Positions 15,680-24,512 of a DNA stretch of 58,716 nucleotides are shown here, piece after piece (positions within the stretch are counted from its first letter, which is position 1; each line of letters starts with the position of its first letter). Below the pieces are notes generated by a model. That model was not told the DNA's origin and did no database searches. It was given only the letters and a program-made list of their open reading frames with translations. Source of the stretch: an uncultured Roseiflexaceae bacterium (GTDB lineage Bacteria > Chloroflexota > Chloroflexia > Chloroflexales > Roseiflexaceae); contig CALKHR010000103.1 in the NCBI GenBank assembly GCA_937988885.1, forward strand, positions 1 through 58,716, in the 5' to 3' direction. A program made the position numbers and the translations under genes.

Positions 15680-16861
15680 CTACTCGCCCTCGCGCACAAA
15701 CACCAAGCAGATCAGCACCCCGACAATCGTTAGGGCTGCCGCCAGCGTGCCGATAGCCATAAAGCCCCAGCGCTCCCAAATCGGCAGGCCGATCTGCGTC
15801 GAGACCAAGCGCCCCATCCCGATCGTCGCCACGCAGAGCGAGATCATCAGGCCGCGCGCTTGCGGCAGGATACCGCTCACCAGCGGGAACAGCGAGACGA
15901 TCGCAAACTCGAACCAGAGCACAAACAGGTAAAACAGGACGATAAACAGCACCCAGTTGCCCGCGCTAAACGGCAGCAGTCCCTGGAACAGCGCCACCAT
16001 CCCGAAGGCGATCAGCACCGTGCGGCGCTTGCCCAACCGATCCACCAACACCATCGAGCCGAGCGATCCCACCAATTCCACAAAACCGAGCATCGCAAAG
16101 ACCTGCGTCGTCTGCTCGACAGTCGCTTGGAAGTCTTGTTCGAGCCAACTCGAATAGACCACGAAGATCAACTCGGTGGCCATCAGCAAGCAGAAGACGC
16201 TCAGCAGCATCGTCACTACATTGCGCTGAAGCAGCAACTCGTAGCGTTTGAGCTTTTCGCGTTGTGTTGCGGTATGAGTGCGCTGCACGGGCGGCAGCAT
16301 CACAAACGTGCCGAGCAGGGCGAGCACACCCGCCCCAAACAGCGCCCCGAACGCCACGTGCCACGTGCCCGTCAACTGGATCAGCGCGGAAAGCACGCTA
16401 ATGCCCACCAACGCCGCCAGCGCCCAGCTCGTTTCGAGCAGGCCCAGGATCTTTCCGCGCCGTTGGTAGGGCGTGCGGGCGCTCGCGTAGCTCTGCATCG
16501 AGGGCTGATACAGCGCATTGCTCAGCCCAATCAGCAGGTAGCCCAGCAGAAACACCGGGAACGCATTGGCGATGGCGCAGAACGCCGCACCCAAGCAGAA
16601 CGACCCAAGCCCCAACAGCATCGTGAAGCGCTCGCCGTAGGTGTCGGCTAAACTGCCACCCGCCGGGCTGAGCAGCGTCGCAGCGACTTGGACCGACAAT
16701 AGCAGGCTCGCGGTAGTGATTTCGACCTGGAGTCCTGTCGCGAGAAAGCCCAATAAGGGGTAAAGGATGCGGAATGCGGTATTGAGCAACAGGCGCCCGA
16801 ACAGCAGGATACCGATCTGTGGCCAGCGTAACGCCGCCAACGGTGGCTCAGCTAACAACAA
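15680..16861 (-). CDS. MFS transporter
   Basis: A 393-residue protein with about 12 hydrophobic helices and the MFS inter-helix 2-3 loop GGSLADTYGERFTM (variant of GxLaDrxGrr), repeated in the second half as GSMVLVDRLGKRRTVL. The family exports or imports small solutes; the substrate cannot be predicted. The start is TTG at 16861, supported by AGAGGTGG just upstream; no ATG fits better. It is monocistronic and divergent from the ECF S-component gene. Confidence 0.85.
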   Translation of the reverse strand: MLLAEPPLAALRWPQIGILLFGRLLLNTAFRILYPLLGFLATGLQVEITTASLLLSVQVAATLLSPAGGSLADTYGERFTMLLGLGSFCLGAAFCAIANAFPVFLLGYLLIGLSNALYQPSMQSYASARTPYQRRGKILGLLETSWALAALVGISVLSALIQLTGTWHVAFGALFGAGVLALLGTFVMLPPVQRTHTATQREKLKRYELLLQRNVVTMLLSVFCLLMATELIFVVYSSWLEQDFQATVEQTTQVFAMLGFVELVGSLGSMVLVDRLGKRRTVLIAFGMVALFQGLLPFSAGNWVLFIVLFYLFVLWFEFAIVSLFPLVSGILPQARGLMISLCVATIGMGRLVSTQIGLPIWERWGFMAIGTLAAALTIVGVLICLVFVREGE

Positions 16862-16931
16862 CCACCTCTTCTAAAACATCGTTCATCGTACGCAGATTAT
16901 ACGTGATCTTTCGCAAGGTATTTCCTCTGAG

Positions 16932-16989
16932 TTGTCGAACAAGAGTGTTTGTGCTATAATCCTCCGCTACGTTAGTGTCAAGTTGACAC
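16932..16989 (+). promoter_or_regulatory. Promoter and palindromic operator candidate before ECF S-component
   Basis: TTGTCG (16932-16937), 17-base spacer, TATAAT (16955-16960). About 15 bases downstream is the perfect palindrome GTGTCAA-G-TTGACAC (16975-16989), placed where a repressor would block transcription. No regulator gene is adjacent. Confidence 0.6.
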
Positions 16990-17040
16990 AGTACCGCATT
17001 CGTGTTGTGTGAAGCCCAGTACTATCACAAGGAGAGCAAG

Positions 17041-17862
17041 ATGCGCAGCTCGGAGGGAGGCAGGCTTAGTAGTACTGCACTCGCGTTGATTCCTGTCGCG
17101 ATCGCCCTGAATATCGCTGTCGGACAAATCGTACAAACGATTAAGCTGCCCGTATACCTCGACAGTATTGGTACGGTGCTGGTGGGAGCATTAATTGGAC
17201 CTTGGGTGGGCTTGATTACAGGTGCACTTTCGAATGTGGTATGGACGGCGACTGGTCTGCCAAACAGTGCTCCGGCGATCAGTTTCGCGTATGTGGCGGC
17301 AGTCATCGGTATGATTGCCGGTTTTGCGGGGCGTGCTAATCTCTTTCAACGTCGTTCTCCCCGCATATTGTCCGCTCTCGTGAGCGGCACATTCGTGTTC
17401 GCATTGACACTGTTCGTGTTGATGTTTGTGAATCGCAATCCCGATCCCGATGCTTGGCCGCCCTACCCCCATGCAGTCGACTTGATTAAGCAATACTGGC
17501 CGATCTTCACCGTTACAACGCTTGCCAGTATGGTGGCAGGTTATTTTGTGCTGCAGAATGCTGGCTATGCTGGTGCGATCGGCTTGGTGACGGGCATCGT
17601 CGCGGCGATCCTCTCGGCGCCAATGGCGACCATCGTGTACGGCGGTGTGACGGGCGCGGGCACCGACCTGCTGGTGGCGGCCTTCCGCAACAGTGGTGCC
17701 TCGATCTTTGAATCGGCGTTCGCTCAGGGCGTGGTATCCGATCCGTTCGACAAAATGACATCGTTCTTGATCGTGTGGCTAATCGTTCAATCGTTGCCGC
17801 GACGCTTGCTGGCGCGCTTCCCGAACACGCGAGATGCCCTCGATCAGGAGAGCGACGCGTAA
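17041..17862 (+). CDS. ECF transporter substrate-binding (S) component
   Basis: 273 residues with about six hydrophobic segments. The motif PVYLDSIGTVLVGALIGPWVG is typical of one subgroup of ECF S-components, and the segment FAYVAAVIGMIAGFAGR follows. S-components bind a vitamin or metal with high affinity and dock onto the T/A energising module, encoded about 290 bases downstream. The substrate cannot be told; no riboswitch class I recognise precedes it. ATG 17041 follows AAGGAGAGCAAG. A strong terminator follows, so S and T/A may be separately transcribed and the module may serve other S-components. Confidence 0.85.
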   Translation: MRSSEGGRLSSTALALIPVAIALNIAVGQIVQTIKLPVYLDSIGTVLVGALIGPWVGLITGALSNVVWTATGLPNSAPAISFAYVAAVIGMIAGFAGRANLFQRRSPRILSALVSGTFVFALTLFVLMFVNRNPDPDAWPPYPHAVDLIKQYWPIFTVTTLASMVAGYFVLQNAGYAGAIGLVTGIVAAILSAPMATIVYGGVTGAGTDLLVAAFRNSGASIFESAFAQGVVSDPFDKMTSFLIVWLIVQSLPRRLLARFPNTRDALDQESDA

Positions 17863-17910
17863 TACCGCCTTACCGTAGGTTCGCTTTTGTGTTGGACTTG
17901 ATGGGAGCAT

Positions 17911-17950
17911 CACCCGGTTGGACAGTTGTTCAACTGTTCAGCCGGGTTTT
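17911..17950 (+). terminator. Rho-independent terminator after S-component gene
   Basis: Hairpin with stems CCCGG/CCGGG and GACAGTTG/CAACTGT closing on a TT loop, followed by TTTTGT. Convincing intrinsic terminator on the plus strand. Confidence 0.8.
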
Positions 17951-17968
17951 GTATCAGAGGTAGTGAAA

Positions 17969-18007
17969 CGAGGCATCAAACTGCGCCTGCTGCAATTTGA
18001 TGCCTCG
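17969..18007 (+). terminator. Second hairpin downstream of S-component gene
   Basis: Perfect 12-bp stem CGAGGCATCAAA / TTTGATGCCTCG with a 15-base loop, about 20 bases after the first terminator. It lacks a clean U-tract (TCTCTTG follows). Backup terminator, or part of the leader before the T-component gene. Confidence 0.5.
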
Positions 18008-18156
18008 TCTCTTGTAGTAGAATAGCAGCGATTTCGCGTGAAGTGTGGCGAAGTGCCCCTTCTGCGGTTCATAATGCTGTCTACGTGGAAATCTCGGCCT
18101 GCCAAATGCTATACAGGTTCGATCATATAGCGTTTGTTATCACGAATTAGGTGCCC

Positions 18157-18933
18157 ATGCGCTCTGCGTATGTTTCCAACTCGCGGATGCTCTCTACTCT
18201 GCATCCCCTAACAAAAACTGTGATGGTTGTGCTGCTTATCCTTGCGGCATATCTCATCCCCTGGTTGTGGTGGCCGATCACACTGTTTGCGCTGATTGTG
18301 GTGCTAGCGTTTGCTAGTGGTGTAGGGCGCTCGTTTCTTCGTACGATTGTGCTCGGCATGTTGCCGATTGTGATCTCGGTCTTTCTGATCCAAGGTCTGT
18401 TGTTCCCTCCTGCGGACGCCACTCCATTCACGTTTGGCCCGCTGACGCTCACCTACGAGGGTCTGGCGTTGGCGTTCAGCGTCAGTACGCGCCTGTTGTT
18501 GTTCACCTCGGCGGTGCTGCTGCTGTTGCGCACCACGCACCCTGCTGATCTGGTTTACGCCCTGACGCAGCGCGGCCTGCCGCACAGCACTGGCTATATT
18601 TTGCTTGTGTCGCTGCAGATCTTCCCTGAGATGGTGGCGCGCGCCACCGCTATCCTCGAAGCGCAGCGCTCGCGCGGCCTTGATACGCAGGGTTGGCGCA
18701 GAGTGTTGGCGTTGTTGCCGCTGACGGGTCCGCTGGTGGTCGGCGCGCTGGCCGATGTGGAGGAGCGGGCGATGGCGCTGGAGTCGCGGGCGTACATGGT
18801 GCGCGGCCCGAAGACGAGTTTGCGTCAATTGCACGATACTGCCGCACAACGCTGGGTGCGCCTCCTGATGATTGTGGCGATTGTGGCGCTGATTGTCTGG
18901 CGATTGAGTCTATTTGTGAGCACGTTTCTATGA
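18157..18933 (+). CDS. ecfT: ECF transporter transmembrane (T) component
   Basis: 258 residues, with hydrophobic helices near 18-50, 62-82, 95-125 and at the C-terminus. The two cytoplasmic coupling motifs expected for EcfT are present: AQRSRGLD and, about 40 residues later, ESRAYMVRG (usually A-R-G). They grip the two ATPase domains. ATG 18157 is chosen; an in-frame GTG two codons earlier is possible. Its TGA overlaps the ATG of the ATPase gene (ATGA), implying coupled translation. Confidence 0.9.
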   Translation: MRSAYVSNSRMLSTLHPLTKTVMVVLLILAAYLIPWLWWPITLFALIVVLAFASGVGRSFLRTIVLGMLPIVISVFLIQGLLFPPADATPFTFGPLTLTYEGLALAFSVSTRLLLFTSAVLLLLRTTHPADLVYALTQRGLPHSTGYILLVSLQIFPEMVARATAILEAQRSRGLDTQGWRRVLALLPLTGPLVVGALADVEERAMALESRAYMVRGPKTSLRQLHDTAAQRWVRLLMIVAIVALIVWRLSLFVSTFL

Positions 18934-20666
18934 ATCCCATCGTCGAACTTTCTGCGCTGACGTTTCGGCATACTTTGGCGCGTAAGCCTGCTCTGAACAA
19001 CCTGAGCGTGAGCATCCCCGCTGGGCAGATCTGTGGCGTGATCGGACGGACGGGCGCGGGCAAGAGTACGCTCACGGCCTTGTGCGCCGGGTTTATTCCG
19101 CAGTTCTACGCTGGCAAGCTCAGCGGTACGGCGATTGTCGATGGGCAGGATGTGTTGGCCCGTCCGGTCGCCGAGTTGGTGCGCCATGTGGGGTTGGTGA
19201 GCAGCAACCCGTTTAGCCAGATCTCCGGCGCGTGCTTCACCGTGTTCGAGGAGGTTGGCTTTGGGCTTGAGAATATCGGCGTGCCCCGCGACGAGATTCT
19301 GGAGCGCGTCGAGTGGGCGTTGCAGGCGCTGCAACTGAGCGAACTGCGCGACCGCTCGCCCTACGAGCTTTCGGGCGGGCAGCAGCAGCGTATGGTGATC
19401 GCGGCCACGCTGGCGATGCGCCCTCCGGTGTTGGTGCTCGATGAGCCAACTGCGCAACTCGATCCGCAGACGATCGAGCATTTGGCCGAGTTGTTGCGCG
19501 ATCTGGCCCGACAGGGCACCACGATCCTGTTCGCCGAGCACCGTCTGGAATGGACGGCTAGCCTGGCCGAGCGCATTCTGGTGCTGGATCGGGGCGAACT
19601 CATCCTCGATGGCCCGCCCGACACGGTGCTCAACGATCCGCTGTTGCGCGAGCGTGAGATCGGTTGGCCGCGTCCGGCGTACCTGGCCGATCGTGCCCGT
19701 GCGATCGAGCTGTGGCCGGCGCAGCGCCCGCTGCCGATCACGCTCGACGGTCTGCTCGATGGCTTCCGCGCGGTGCCGCCCGATGCCAAGCGCGCTCCCG
19801 CTGCTTCGTCGAGTGCTGCTGAGCCTACCGCTCCCACTCCGCCGACCCCGCCTGCTACGGGCACGCCGATTGTGTCGCTCGATGGCGTGCGCTTCAGCTA
19901 TCCGAGCGGTGTTGAGGCGCTGCGTGGGGTTTCGTTGGCGTTCGGCGCTGGTGAGCGGGTGGCGTTGTTGGGGCGTAACGGTGCTGGCAAGAGCACGCTG
20001 GTGCGCCACTTGAACGGTCTGTTGCAGCCGAGCGCGGGCACGGTGCTGGTGCAGCAGCAGGATACCCGCCGCACGACGGTAGCCCGCTGCGCGCGGCATG
20101 TCGGCATTGTGTTCCAGGATGTGCGCAACCAGTTGTTCGCCCGCACCGTGCGGGATGAGTTGCGCTTTGGGCCGCGCAATTTGGGCTACAACGCTCGCAA
20201 GATCGAGGAGTTAGTCGAGATGGCGCTCCAGCGCTTGCAGTTGGTGGATGTGGCCGATCTGCACCCCTACGACCTCTCGCCCGCGCAGCGCCGCCTAACG
20301 GCGATTGCTGCGGTGCTGGCGATGGATGTCGATCTGCTGGTGCTCGATGAGCCGACGGCGGGTCTCGATAATCCTTCGATTGCGCTGTTGGAGCAGTTGG
20401 GGCGCGATCTGGTGGCGCAGGGCAAGAGTGTGGTGGTGGTGAGCCACGACCTCGATTTCTGCTTCGAGGCGCTGGATCGCGTGGTGCTGATGCGCGACGG
20501 CCAGGTGATCCTCGACCGCGCTTGGAATGCGATGGCTGCGCCGGATTACGCGCTGTTGGAGGAGACGGTCGGGCTGCCGGTGCAGTTGCAGGCGGCGCTG
20601 GCGTTGGAGGATACCGCTCCCCCCGAGTTGCGGCAGTTGCTCTTGCAGCGCGATACGCTCATGTAG
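18930..20666 (+). CDS. ECF transporter ATPase, two fused nucleotide-binding domains
   Basis: 578 residues, EcfA1 and EcfA2 joined by a Pro/Ala/Thr-rich linker (about 280-310). NBD1: Walker A GRTGAGKST, signature LSGGQQQR, Walker B VLVLDEPTAQLDP, H-loop AEH; its Q-loop position reads LVSSNPFSQ rather than the usual VFQNP. NBD2: GRNGAGKST, VFQDVRNQ, LVLDEPTAGLD, SHD; its signature is LSPAQRRL rather than LSGGQ. The two losses fall in the same composite ATP site (NBD1 Walker A face plus NBD2 signature), so one site looks degenerate and the other canonical. Partners are the T component immediately upstream and probably the S-component at 17041. Confidence 0.9.
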   Translation: MNPIVELSALTFRHTLARKPALNNLSVSIPAGQICGVIGRTGAGKSTLTALCAGFIPQFYAGKLSGTAIVDGQDVLARPVAELVRHVGLVSSNPFSQISGACFTVFEEVGFGLENIGVPRDEILERVEWALQALQLSELRDRSPYELSGGQQQRMVIAATLAMRPPVLVLDEPTAQLDPQTIEHLAELLRDLARQGTTILFAEHRLEWTASLAERILVLDRGELILDGPPDTVLNDPLLREREIGWPRPAYLADRARAIELWPAQRPLPITLDGLLDGFRAVPPDAKRAPAASSSAAEPTAPTPPTPPATGTPIVSLDGVRFSYPSGVEALRGVSLAFGAGERVALLGRNGAGKSTLVRHLNGLLQPSAGTVLVQQQDTRRTTVARCARHVGIVFQDVRNQLFARTVRDELRFGPRNLGYNARKIEELVEMALQRLQLVDVADLHPYDLSPAQRRLTAIAAVLAMDVDLLVLDEPTAGLDNPSIALLEQLGRDLVAQGKSVVVVSHDLDFCFEALDRVVLMRDGQVILDRAWNAMAAPDYALLEETVGLPVQLQAALALEDTAPPELRQLLLQRDTLM

Positions 20667-20690
20667 GCGTTCGCCCTCATCCCATCTAAG

Positions 20691-20771
20691 CGGCAACGTT
20701 GTGCACGACGGAGTCTGCCCGTAGCGACGGGTGTTGAGGCGGCGGCTGCTTCTCTCTTCCCCAAAAAACAA
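20691..20771 (+). repeat. Family A dispersed repeat, copy 4 (shortened)
   Basis: Contains CAACGTTGTGCACGACGG, the stem-loop CCCGTAGCGACGGG (20718-20731), a GC-rich patch and TTCTCTCTTCCCCAAAA. The GCGCG head present in the other copies is missing. Located between the convergent ECF ATPase and SDR genes. Confidence 0.75.
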
Positions 20772-20846
20772 CTGGTGATGAGGTGGCGATGTCGCTGAGG
20801 TGACGGTACAGCGCGGAGTACGATGCTCCGCGCTGTTTGGTGTGCG

Positions 20847-21584
20847 TTAGTAGGTGGCGCGTCCGCCGCTGATGTCGAACACGGCTCCGGTCGAGAAGCT
20901 GCAATCGGGCGAGGCGAGCCACGATACGAGCGCGGCGACCTCGCTGGGCTGCCCGGTGCGGCCCATTGGGATCTTCGAGACCATGTAGTTGACCGCTTCT
21001 TTGGTGAGTTGTTGCAGGATCTCGGTCTCGATCACGGCGGGCGTCACGCAGTTGACGAGGATGCCCTGGGTGGCGACCTCTTTGGCGAGCGCCTTAGTGA
21101 AGCCGATCACGCCGGCCTTGGAGGTGGAGTAGGCCGACATGTTGGGGTTGCCCTCTTTGCCCGAGATCGATGCGATGTTGATGATGCGGCCCGATTTGCG
21201 CTCTTGCATGTGCGGCAGCACAGCCTGGCAGCAGTAGAACACGCCGTCGAGGTTCACCGCGAGGATGCGCCGCCATTCGTCGACGGGGTAGCTGGCGACG
21301 GGCGCGGCGGTGCCTGCGATGCCCGCGTTGTTGACGAGCACGTCGATCTGGCCCGCGCGCTCTAGCACGGTGTCGATCATCGCTTTGACGCTGGCTGGGT
21401 CGGTGACATCGACTTCGACAGCGAAGGCGTTGGTTGCGCTGAGTTCGGCGGCTACGTTTGTGGCTGTTTGGAAGTCTCGGTCGGCTATGACGACGGTGAA
21501 TCCATCGTTGAGCAGGCGCTCGGCGATCGCTTTGCCGATCCCGCGAGCGGCACCTGTTACAATCGCGACTGATGAGTTGCTCAT
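20847..21584 (-). CDS. SDR family oxidoreductase (3-oxoacyl-ACP reductase/FabG-like)
   Basis: 245 residues with every classical SDR signature: TGAARGIG (10-17) for NAD(P), NNAG (85-88), catalytic N111, S139, Y152 and K156 (YSTSK), and the C-terminal GAVFDISGGRATY. Length and pattern match FabG-type 3-oxoacyl-ACP reductases and short-chain alcohol dehydrogenases; the substrate is not fixed by sequence. ATG at 21584 follows GGAGG; longer upstream extensions are not supported. Monocistronic and divergent from the PHP gene. Confidence 0.92.
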   Translation of the reverse strand: MSNSSVAIVTGAARGIGKAIAERLLNDGFTVVIADRDFQTATNVAAELSATNAFAVEVDVTDPASVKAMIDTVLERAGQIDVLVNNAGIAGTAAPVASYPVDEWRRILAVNLDGVFYCCQAVLPHMQERKSGRIINIASISGKEGNPNMSAYSTSKAGVIGFTKALAKEVATQGILVNCVTPAVIETEILQQLTKEAVNYMVSKIPMGRTGQPSEVAALVSWLASPDCSFSTGAVFDISGGRATY

Positions 21585-21639
21585 AGGGCCTCCATTGGCA
21601 GGGATGATACGTGGCGCTATGATACACGAAGTGTCGAAA

Positions 21640-21666
21640 TTGGTACAAGAGCGCATCTGGTATACT
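21640..21666 (+). promoter_or_regulatory. Extended -10 promoter for PHP gene
   Basis: TGG-TATACT (21658-21666) with TTGGTA (21640-21645) at a short 15-base spacing. It belongs to a recurring TGGTATA-type promoter pattern in this window. Confidence 0.45.
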
Positions 21667-21792
21667 ACTGCTCTCAGAAGCCTCTGCTTTGGCTGATTGG
21701 TGTCGGCGATATCGCTCTGCCAATCCACGATTTTCTGACACGTTCTGCTCTGTGAAGGCGATCTGCCTTGTTGAGCTAGGAGGGGAACCTCG

Positions 21793-22830
21793 ATGCTGTT
21801 TAGCCCTGGTGCGCTGCATATGCACACGCTCTTCTCCGATGGTACGGGTACTGTCGAGGAACTGGCGCTTGCAGCCCGTCGCGCTGGCCTGCGCTGGATT
21901 ATCATCACCGATCACGATACGCTGGAGGCCGCGCCGAGCGCTGGCTGGATGCACGATGTGTTGGTGATTGTGGGCCACGAGATCACGCCCGATCATAATC
22001 ACTTCTTGGCGTTGAATGTGAATGAGGTGATCGATAATACGCTCGCGCCGCAGGATTTCGTGGATGCGGTGTACGATCGAGGTGGTTTCGGCATAATCGC
22101 GCACCCCGATGAGCAGGTCGCCAATAGTTTCAAGGATATTTACCGCTGGGATGATTGGTCGGTCGATGGTCCTCGGCAGCGCGAGGGCAAGCCCGTGGGG
22201 ATCGAGTTGTGGAACTTGCTCAGCGATTGGGGCGAGCATTTGACGCAGCGCAATAAGGAGTTGCTGTTTATGTTCCCCAGGTTGGGCTTGAGTGGCCCGA
22301 CCGCCGATACGCTGGCCTGGTGGGATCGCCTGAATATGAGCGGCAAGCGCACGTTTGGCGTCGGCGGCGTCGATGCGCACGCCTTCAAGAAGCGCGCGCC
22401 GTGGGGCGAGGTGGAGATCTTCAGCTACTACTGGAATTTCCGCACGCTCACCAATTATCTGCTGCTCGATAACGAGCTTTCCTCCGATGCCGAGACGGCG
22501 ACACATCAGGTCTATGCGGCGCTCGCGGCTGGCCGCAGTTATTTCGTCAACCGTATCGATGGTGAGTGTGCCGCGCTCCAGTTTGTGGCCGAGCGCCCCG
22601 GCCAGCGTTGGCAGGTGGGCGATACGCCCTGCCTCAAGGATGGCCCGCTGACGATGAGCGCCGACCCAGGTTGCCAATGCGAGTTGCATTTGATCTACAA
22701 CGGAAAGCTGTTGGTGCGCGGGCGGCGTGTGTTGCGCCACACCATTACGCAACCTGGCGTGTATCGGCTGGAGGCGTATCGGAAGGGACGACCTTGGTTG
22801 TACAGCAACCCGATATATGTGGAAGCGTGA
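21793..22830 (+). CDS. PHP-domain metal-dependent phosphoesterase-like protein
   Basis: 345 residues. PHP motifs in order: HMHTLFSDG (9-17), ITDHDT (38-43), GHEI (60-63), IAHPDE (about 98-103) and GVDAH (about 193-197), giving the His/Asp set that binds a trinuclear metal cluster. The remaining ~140 residues form a beta-rich C-terminal domain (ending RLEAYRKGRPWLYSNPIYV), as in CehA/McbA-type PHP hydrolases that end in a Ca-binding or lectin-like sandwich. Substrate unknown. The M20 gene starts 20 bases downstream, so the two are probably cotranscribed. Confidence 0.85.
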   Translation: MLFSPGALHMHTLFSDGTGTVEELALAARRAGLRWIIITDHDTLEAAPSAGWMHDVLVIVGHEITPDHNHFLALNVNEVIDNTLAPQDFVDAVYDRGGFGIIAHPDEQVANSFKDIYRWDDWSVDGPRQREGKPVGIELWNLLSDWGEHLTQRNKELLFMFPRLGLSGPTADTLAWWDRLNMSGKRTFGVGGVDAHAFKKRAPWGEVEIFSYYWNFRTLTNYLLLDNELSSDAETATHQVYAALAAGRSYFVNRIDGECAALQFVAERPGQRWQVGDTPCLKDGPLTMSADPGCQCELHLIYNGKLLVRGRRVLRHTITQPGVYRLEAYRKGRPWLYSNPIYVEA

Positions 22831-22850
22831 ACATAGAAAGAGATGCCGTG

Positions 22851-23939
22851 ATGTCCAACCAAGAATTGCTCGATGAAGTTGTTCGGCTCACCTGCGATTT
22901 GGTGGCCATCCCTTCGGTGGCCGAGGACCCCGACCAATTGCGCGCAGTGATCGATTATTCCGAGCGTTACGCCCGCGCGGTGCCGGGTGTGTTTGTGCAC
23001 CGTGGCGAATACGCTGGGAAGCCGCATCTGATCGTCACATTGCGCGATACCAAAACCCCCGATGTGATGCTGAACGCGCATTTGGATGTGGTGCCTGGGC
23101 GGCCCGAGCAGTACAAGCCGGAGATTCGCGATGGCCGCATCTACGCCCGTGGCAGCCAGGATATGAAGGGCGCGGCGGCGGTGCTGCTGCGTTTGATGAA
23201 GGATTTGGCCGCGCTCGACGAGCGGCCCGATGTCGGCTTTATGTTCGTGAGCGATGAGGAGATCGGTGGGATGGATGGCACCGGCTACCTGCTGGAGCAG
23301 GGTTGGCGCTGCAACTTCTTCTTGGCCGCCGAGCCGACCGATCTTGAGATCTGCTTCGAGCAGAAGGGCGCGATGTGGGTCGAGATGCGTGTGCCCGGCC
23401 AACCCGCGCACGCCTCGCGCCCGTGGGAGGGCCGCAACGCCTTCGCCGCCTTCGCCGCCGGGCTGATCGAGCTGGAGAAGCGCTACCCCACACCCAAGGA
23501 GGCGGCTTGGGCCACGACGATTGTGCCGACGCAGGTGCAGGGTGGCGAGGCTGGCAACCGCTTGCCCGAGGGCATTACGGTCACGTTCGACATTCGGCGC
23601 ACCGCCAACGATACGCCCGAGGACGTGGCGAATGCGTTGCGTGCGAGCTTCCCGACCGCCCAGATTCAGACGTTGCGCTCCGGCCCGCCCCTGCTGACCG
23701 ATCCTGAGGATACCAATGTGCAACAGTTGGCCGCCTGCACTGCCGAGGTGCTGGGCCAGCCGACGCGCTTCTACCGCGAGCACTACGCCTCCGACGCGCG
23801 CTTCTACAGCGCGGTTGGCATTCCGGCGGTCTGCTTCGGGCCGACGGGCGCGGGGCTGCACTCCGATGAGGAGTGGGTTGAGATCGCGAGTTTGGGCCAG
23901 TTGTACGATGCGCTGTGGCGGTTTATCGAACAGCGCTAA
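22851..23939 (+). CDS. M20 family metallopeptidase (ArgE/DapE/CPG2-like)
   Basis: 362 residues with the complete M20 co-catalytic zinc site: NAHLDVVPG (H77, D79), RGSQDMKG (bridging D104), DEEIGG (catalytic E136, ligand E137), AAEPTD (E161) and a C-terminal GLHSDEE histidine. The lid/dimerisation domain (about 170-290) contains PAHASRPWEGRNA. Relatives remove N-acyl groups or C-terminal amino acids; sequence alone does not separate acetylornithine deacetylase from dipeptidase activity. ATG 22851 overlaps a weak AAAGAGA. An intrinsic terminator follows. Confidence 0.9.
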   Translation: MSNQELLDEVVRLTCDLVAIPSVAEDPDQLRAVIDYSERYARAVPGVFVHRGEYAGKPHLIVTLRDTKTPDVMLNAHLDVVPGRPEQYKPEIRDGRIYARGSQDMKGAAAVLLRLMKDLAALDERPDVGFMFVSDEEIGGMDGTGYLLEQGWRCNFFLAAEPTDLEICFEQKGAMWVEMRVPGQPAHASRPWEGRNAFAAFAAGLIELEKRYPTPKEAAWATTIVPTQVQGGEAGNRLPEGITVTFDIRRTANDTPEDVANALRASFPTAQIQTLRSGPPLLTDPEDTNVQQLAACTAEVLGQPTRFYREHYASDARFYSAVGIPAVCFGPTGAGLHSDEEWVEIASLGQLYDALWRFIEQR

Positions 23940-23955
23940 TCGTTGACAGATCAGA

Positions 23956-23993
23956 GAGGCGATCCCCGTGTGCGCACGAGGATCGCCTTTTTG
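23956..23993 (+). terminator. Intrinsic terminator after M20 gene (bidirectional)
   Basis: Stem GGCGATCC (23958-23965) with GGATCGCC (23980-23987), a GC-rich loop with further CGTG/CACG pairing, then TTTTT. The same hairpin can serve the convergent VOC gene. Confidence 0.85.
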
Positions 23994-24008
23994 TGTGGAA
24001 ACGATTCT

Positions 24009-24425
24009 TTACGCCTGGCTGGCGCGGGCGGTTTTGCGCTGCTCGGAATCCTCGGAGAGTTGCATCAACTCGATCGCGTTGCCGTCGGGGTCGCTGATCC
24101 AGGCTTGCCAGTTGCCATCGAGCCCAAGTTTTGGCTCACGATCGATCGCGATGCCGCTCTGGCGCAGCTGCTCGGCGGTGGCGTGCAGGTCGTCGGTCAG
24201 CAGGCAGAGGTGCATAAAGCTGCCCTTGCGGTTCGGGTCGGGCGGTGGTCCGCCGGGGAACACCTCGATAAAGCGATCGCCTGCGACGTGCAGGTAGATC
24301 AGCATCAGGGAGCCATCCTCACGGTGGAGGCGAAATGCTTCGCGGATACCCAGCTTGTCGTAGAACGCGAGTGTACGTTCGAGATCGTGGGCGGCGAACG
24401 CGGCGTGGCCAATATCGGTGATCAC
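24009..24425 (-). CDS. VOC superfamily (glyoxalase/bleomycin resistance-like) protein
   Basis: 138 residues in two beta-alpha-beta-beta-beta repeats: ITDIGHAAFAAHDLERTLAFYDKLG and FMHLCLLTDDLHATAEQLRQSG, with WQAWISDPDGNAIELMQ at the end. His in IGHAAF and HLCLL and Glu in NAIELMQ are at the metal-ligand positions of glyoxalase I-like proteins. The reaction is not assignable. GTG 24425 is chosen because AAAGGAA lies 8 bases upstream and translation from there begins at the fold; an upstream ATG would add 28 unlikely residues. Confidence 0.85.
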   Translation of the reverse strand: MITDIGHAAFAAHDLERTLAFYDKLGIREAFRLHREDGSLMLIYLHVAGDRFIEVFPGGPPPDPNRKGSFMHLCLLTDDLHATAEQLRQSGIAIDREPKLGLDGNWQAWISDPDGNAIELMQLSEDSEQRKTARASQA

Positions 24426-24512
24426 GAGCGGGTTCCTTTCTTGATAGCGATACGTTGCTTTCGGTGGGGAACTGCGCGATTGTACCACAGAGGTGCGCGT
24501 TTCATCCACTTT

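Noticed and set aside
21094..22752. 552-codon minus-strand ORF spanning SDR and PHP genes
   Set aside because: Overlaps two genes with complete catalytic motifs; no similarity of its own.
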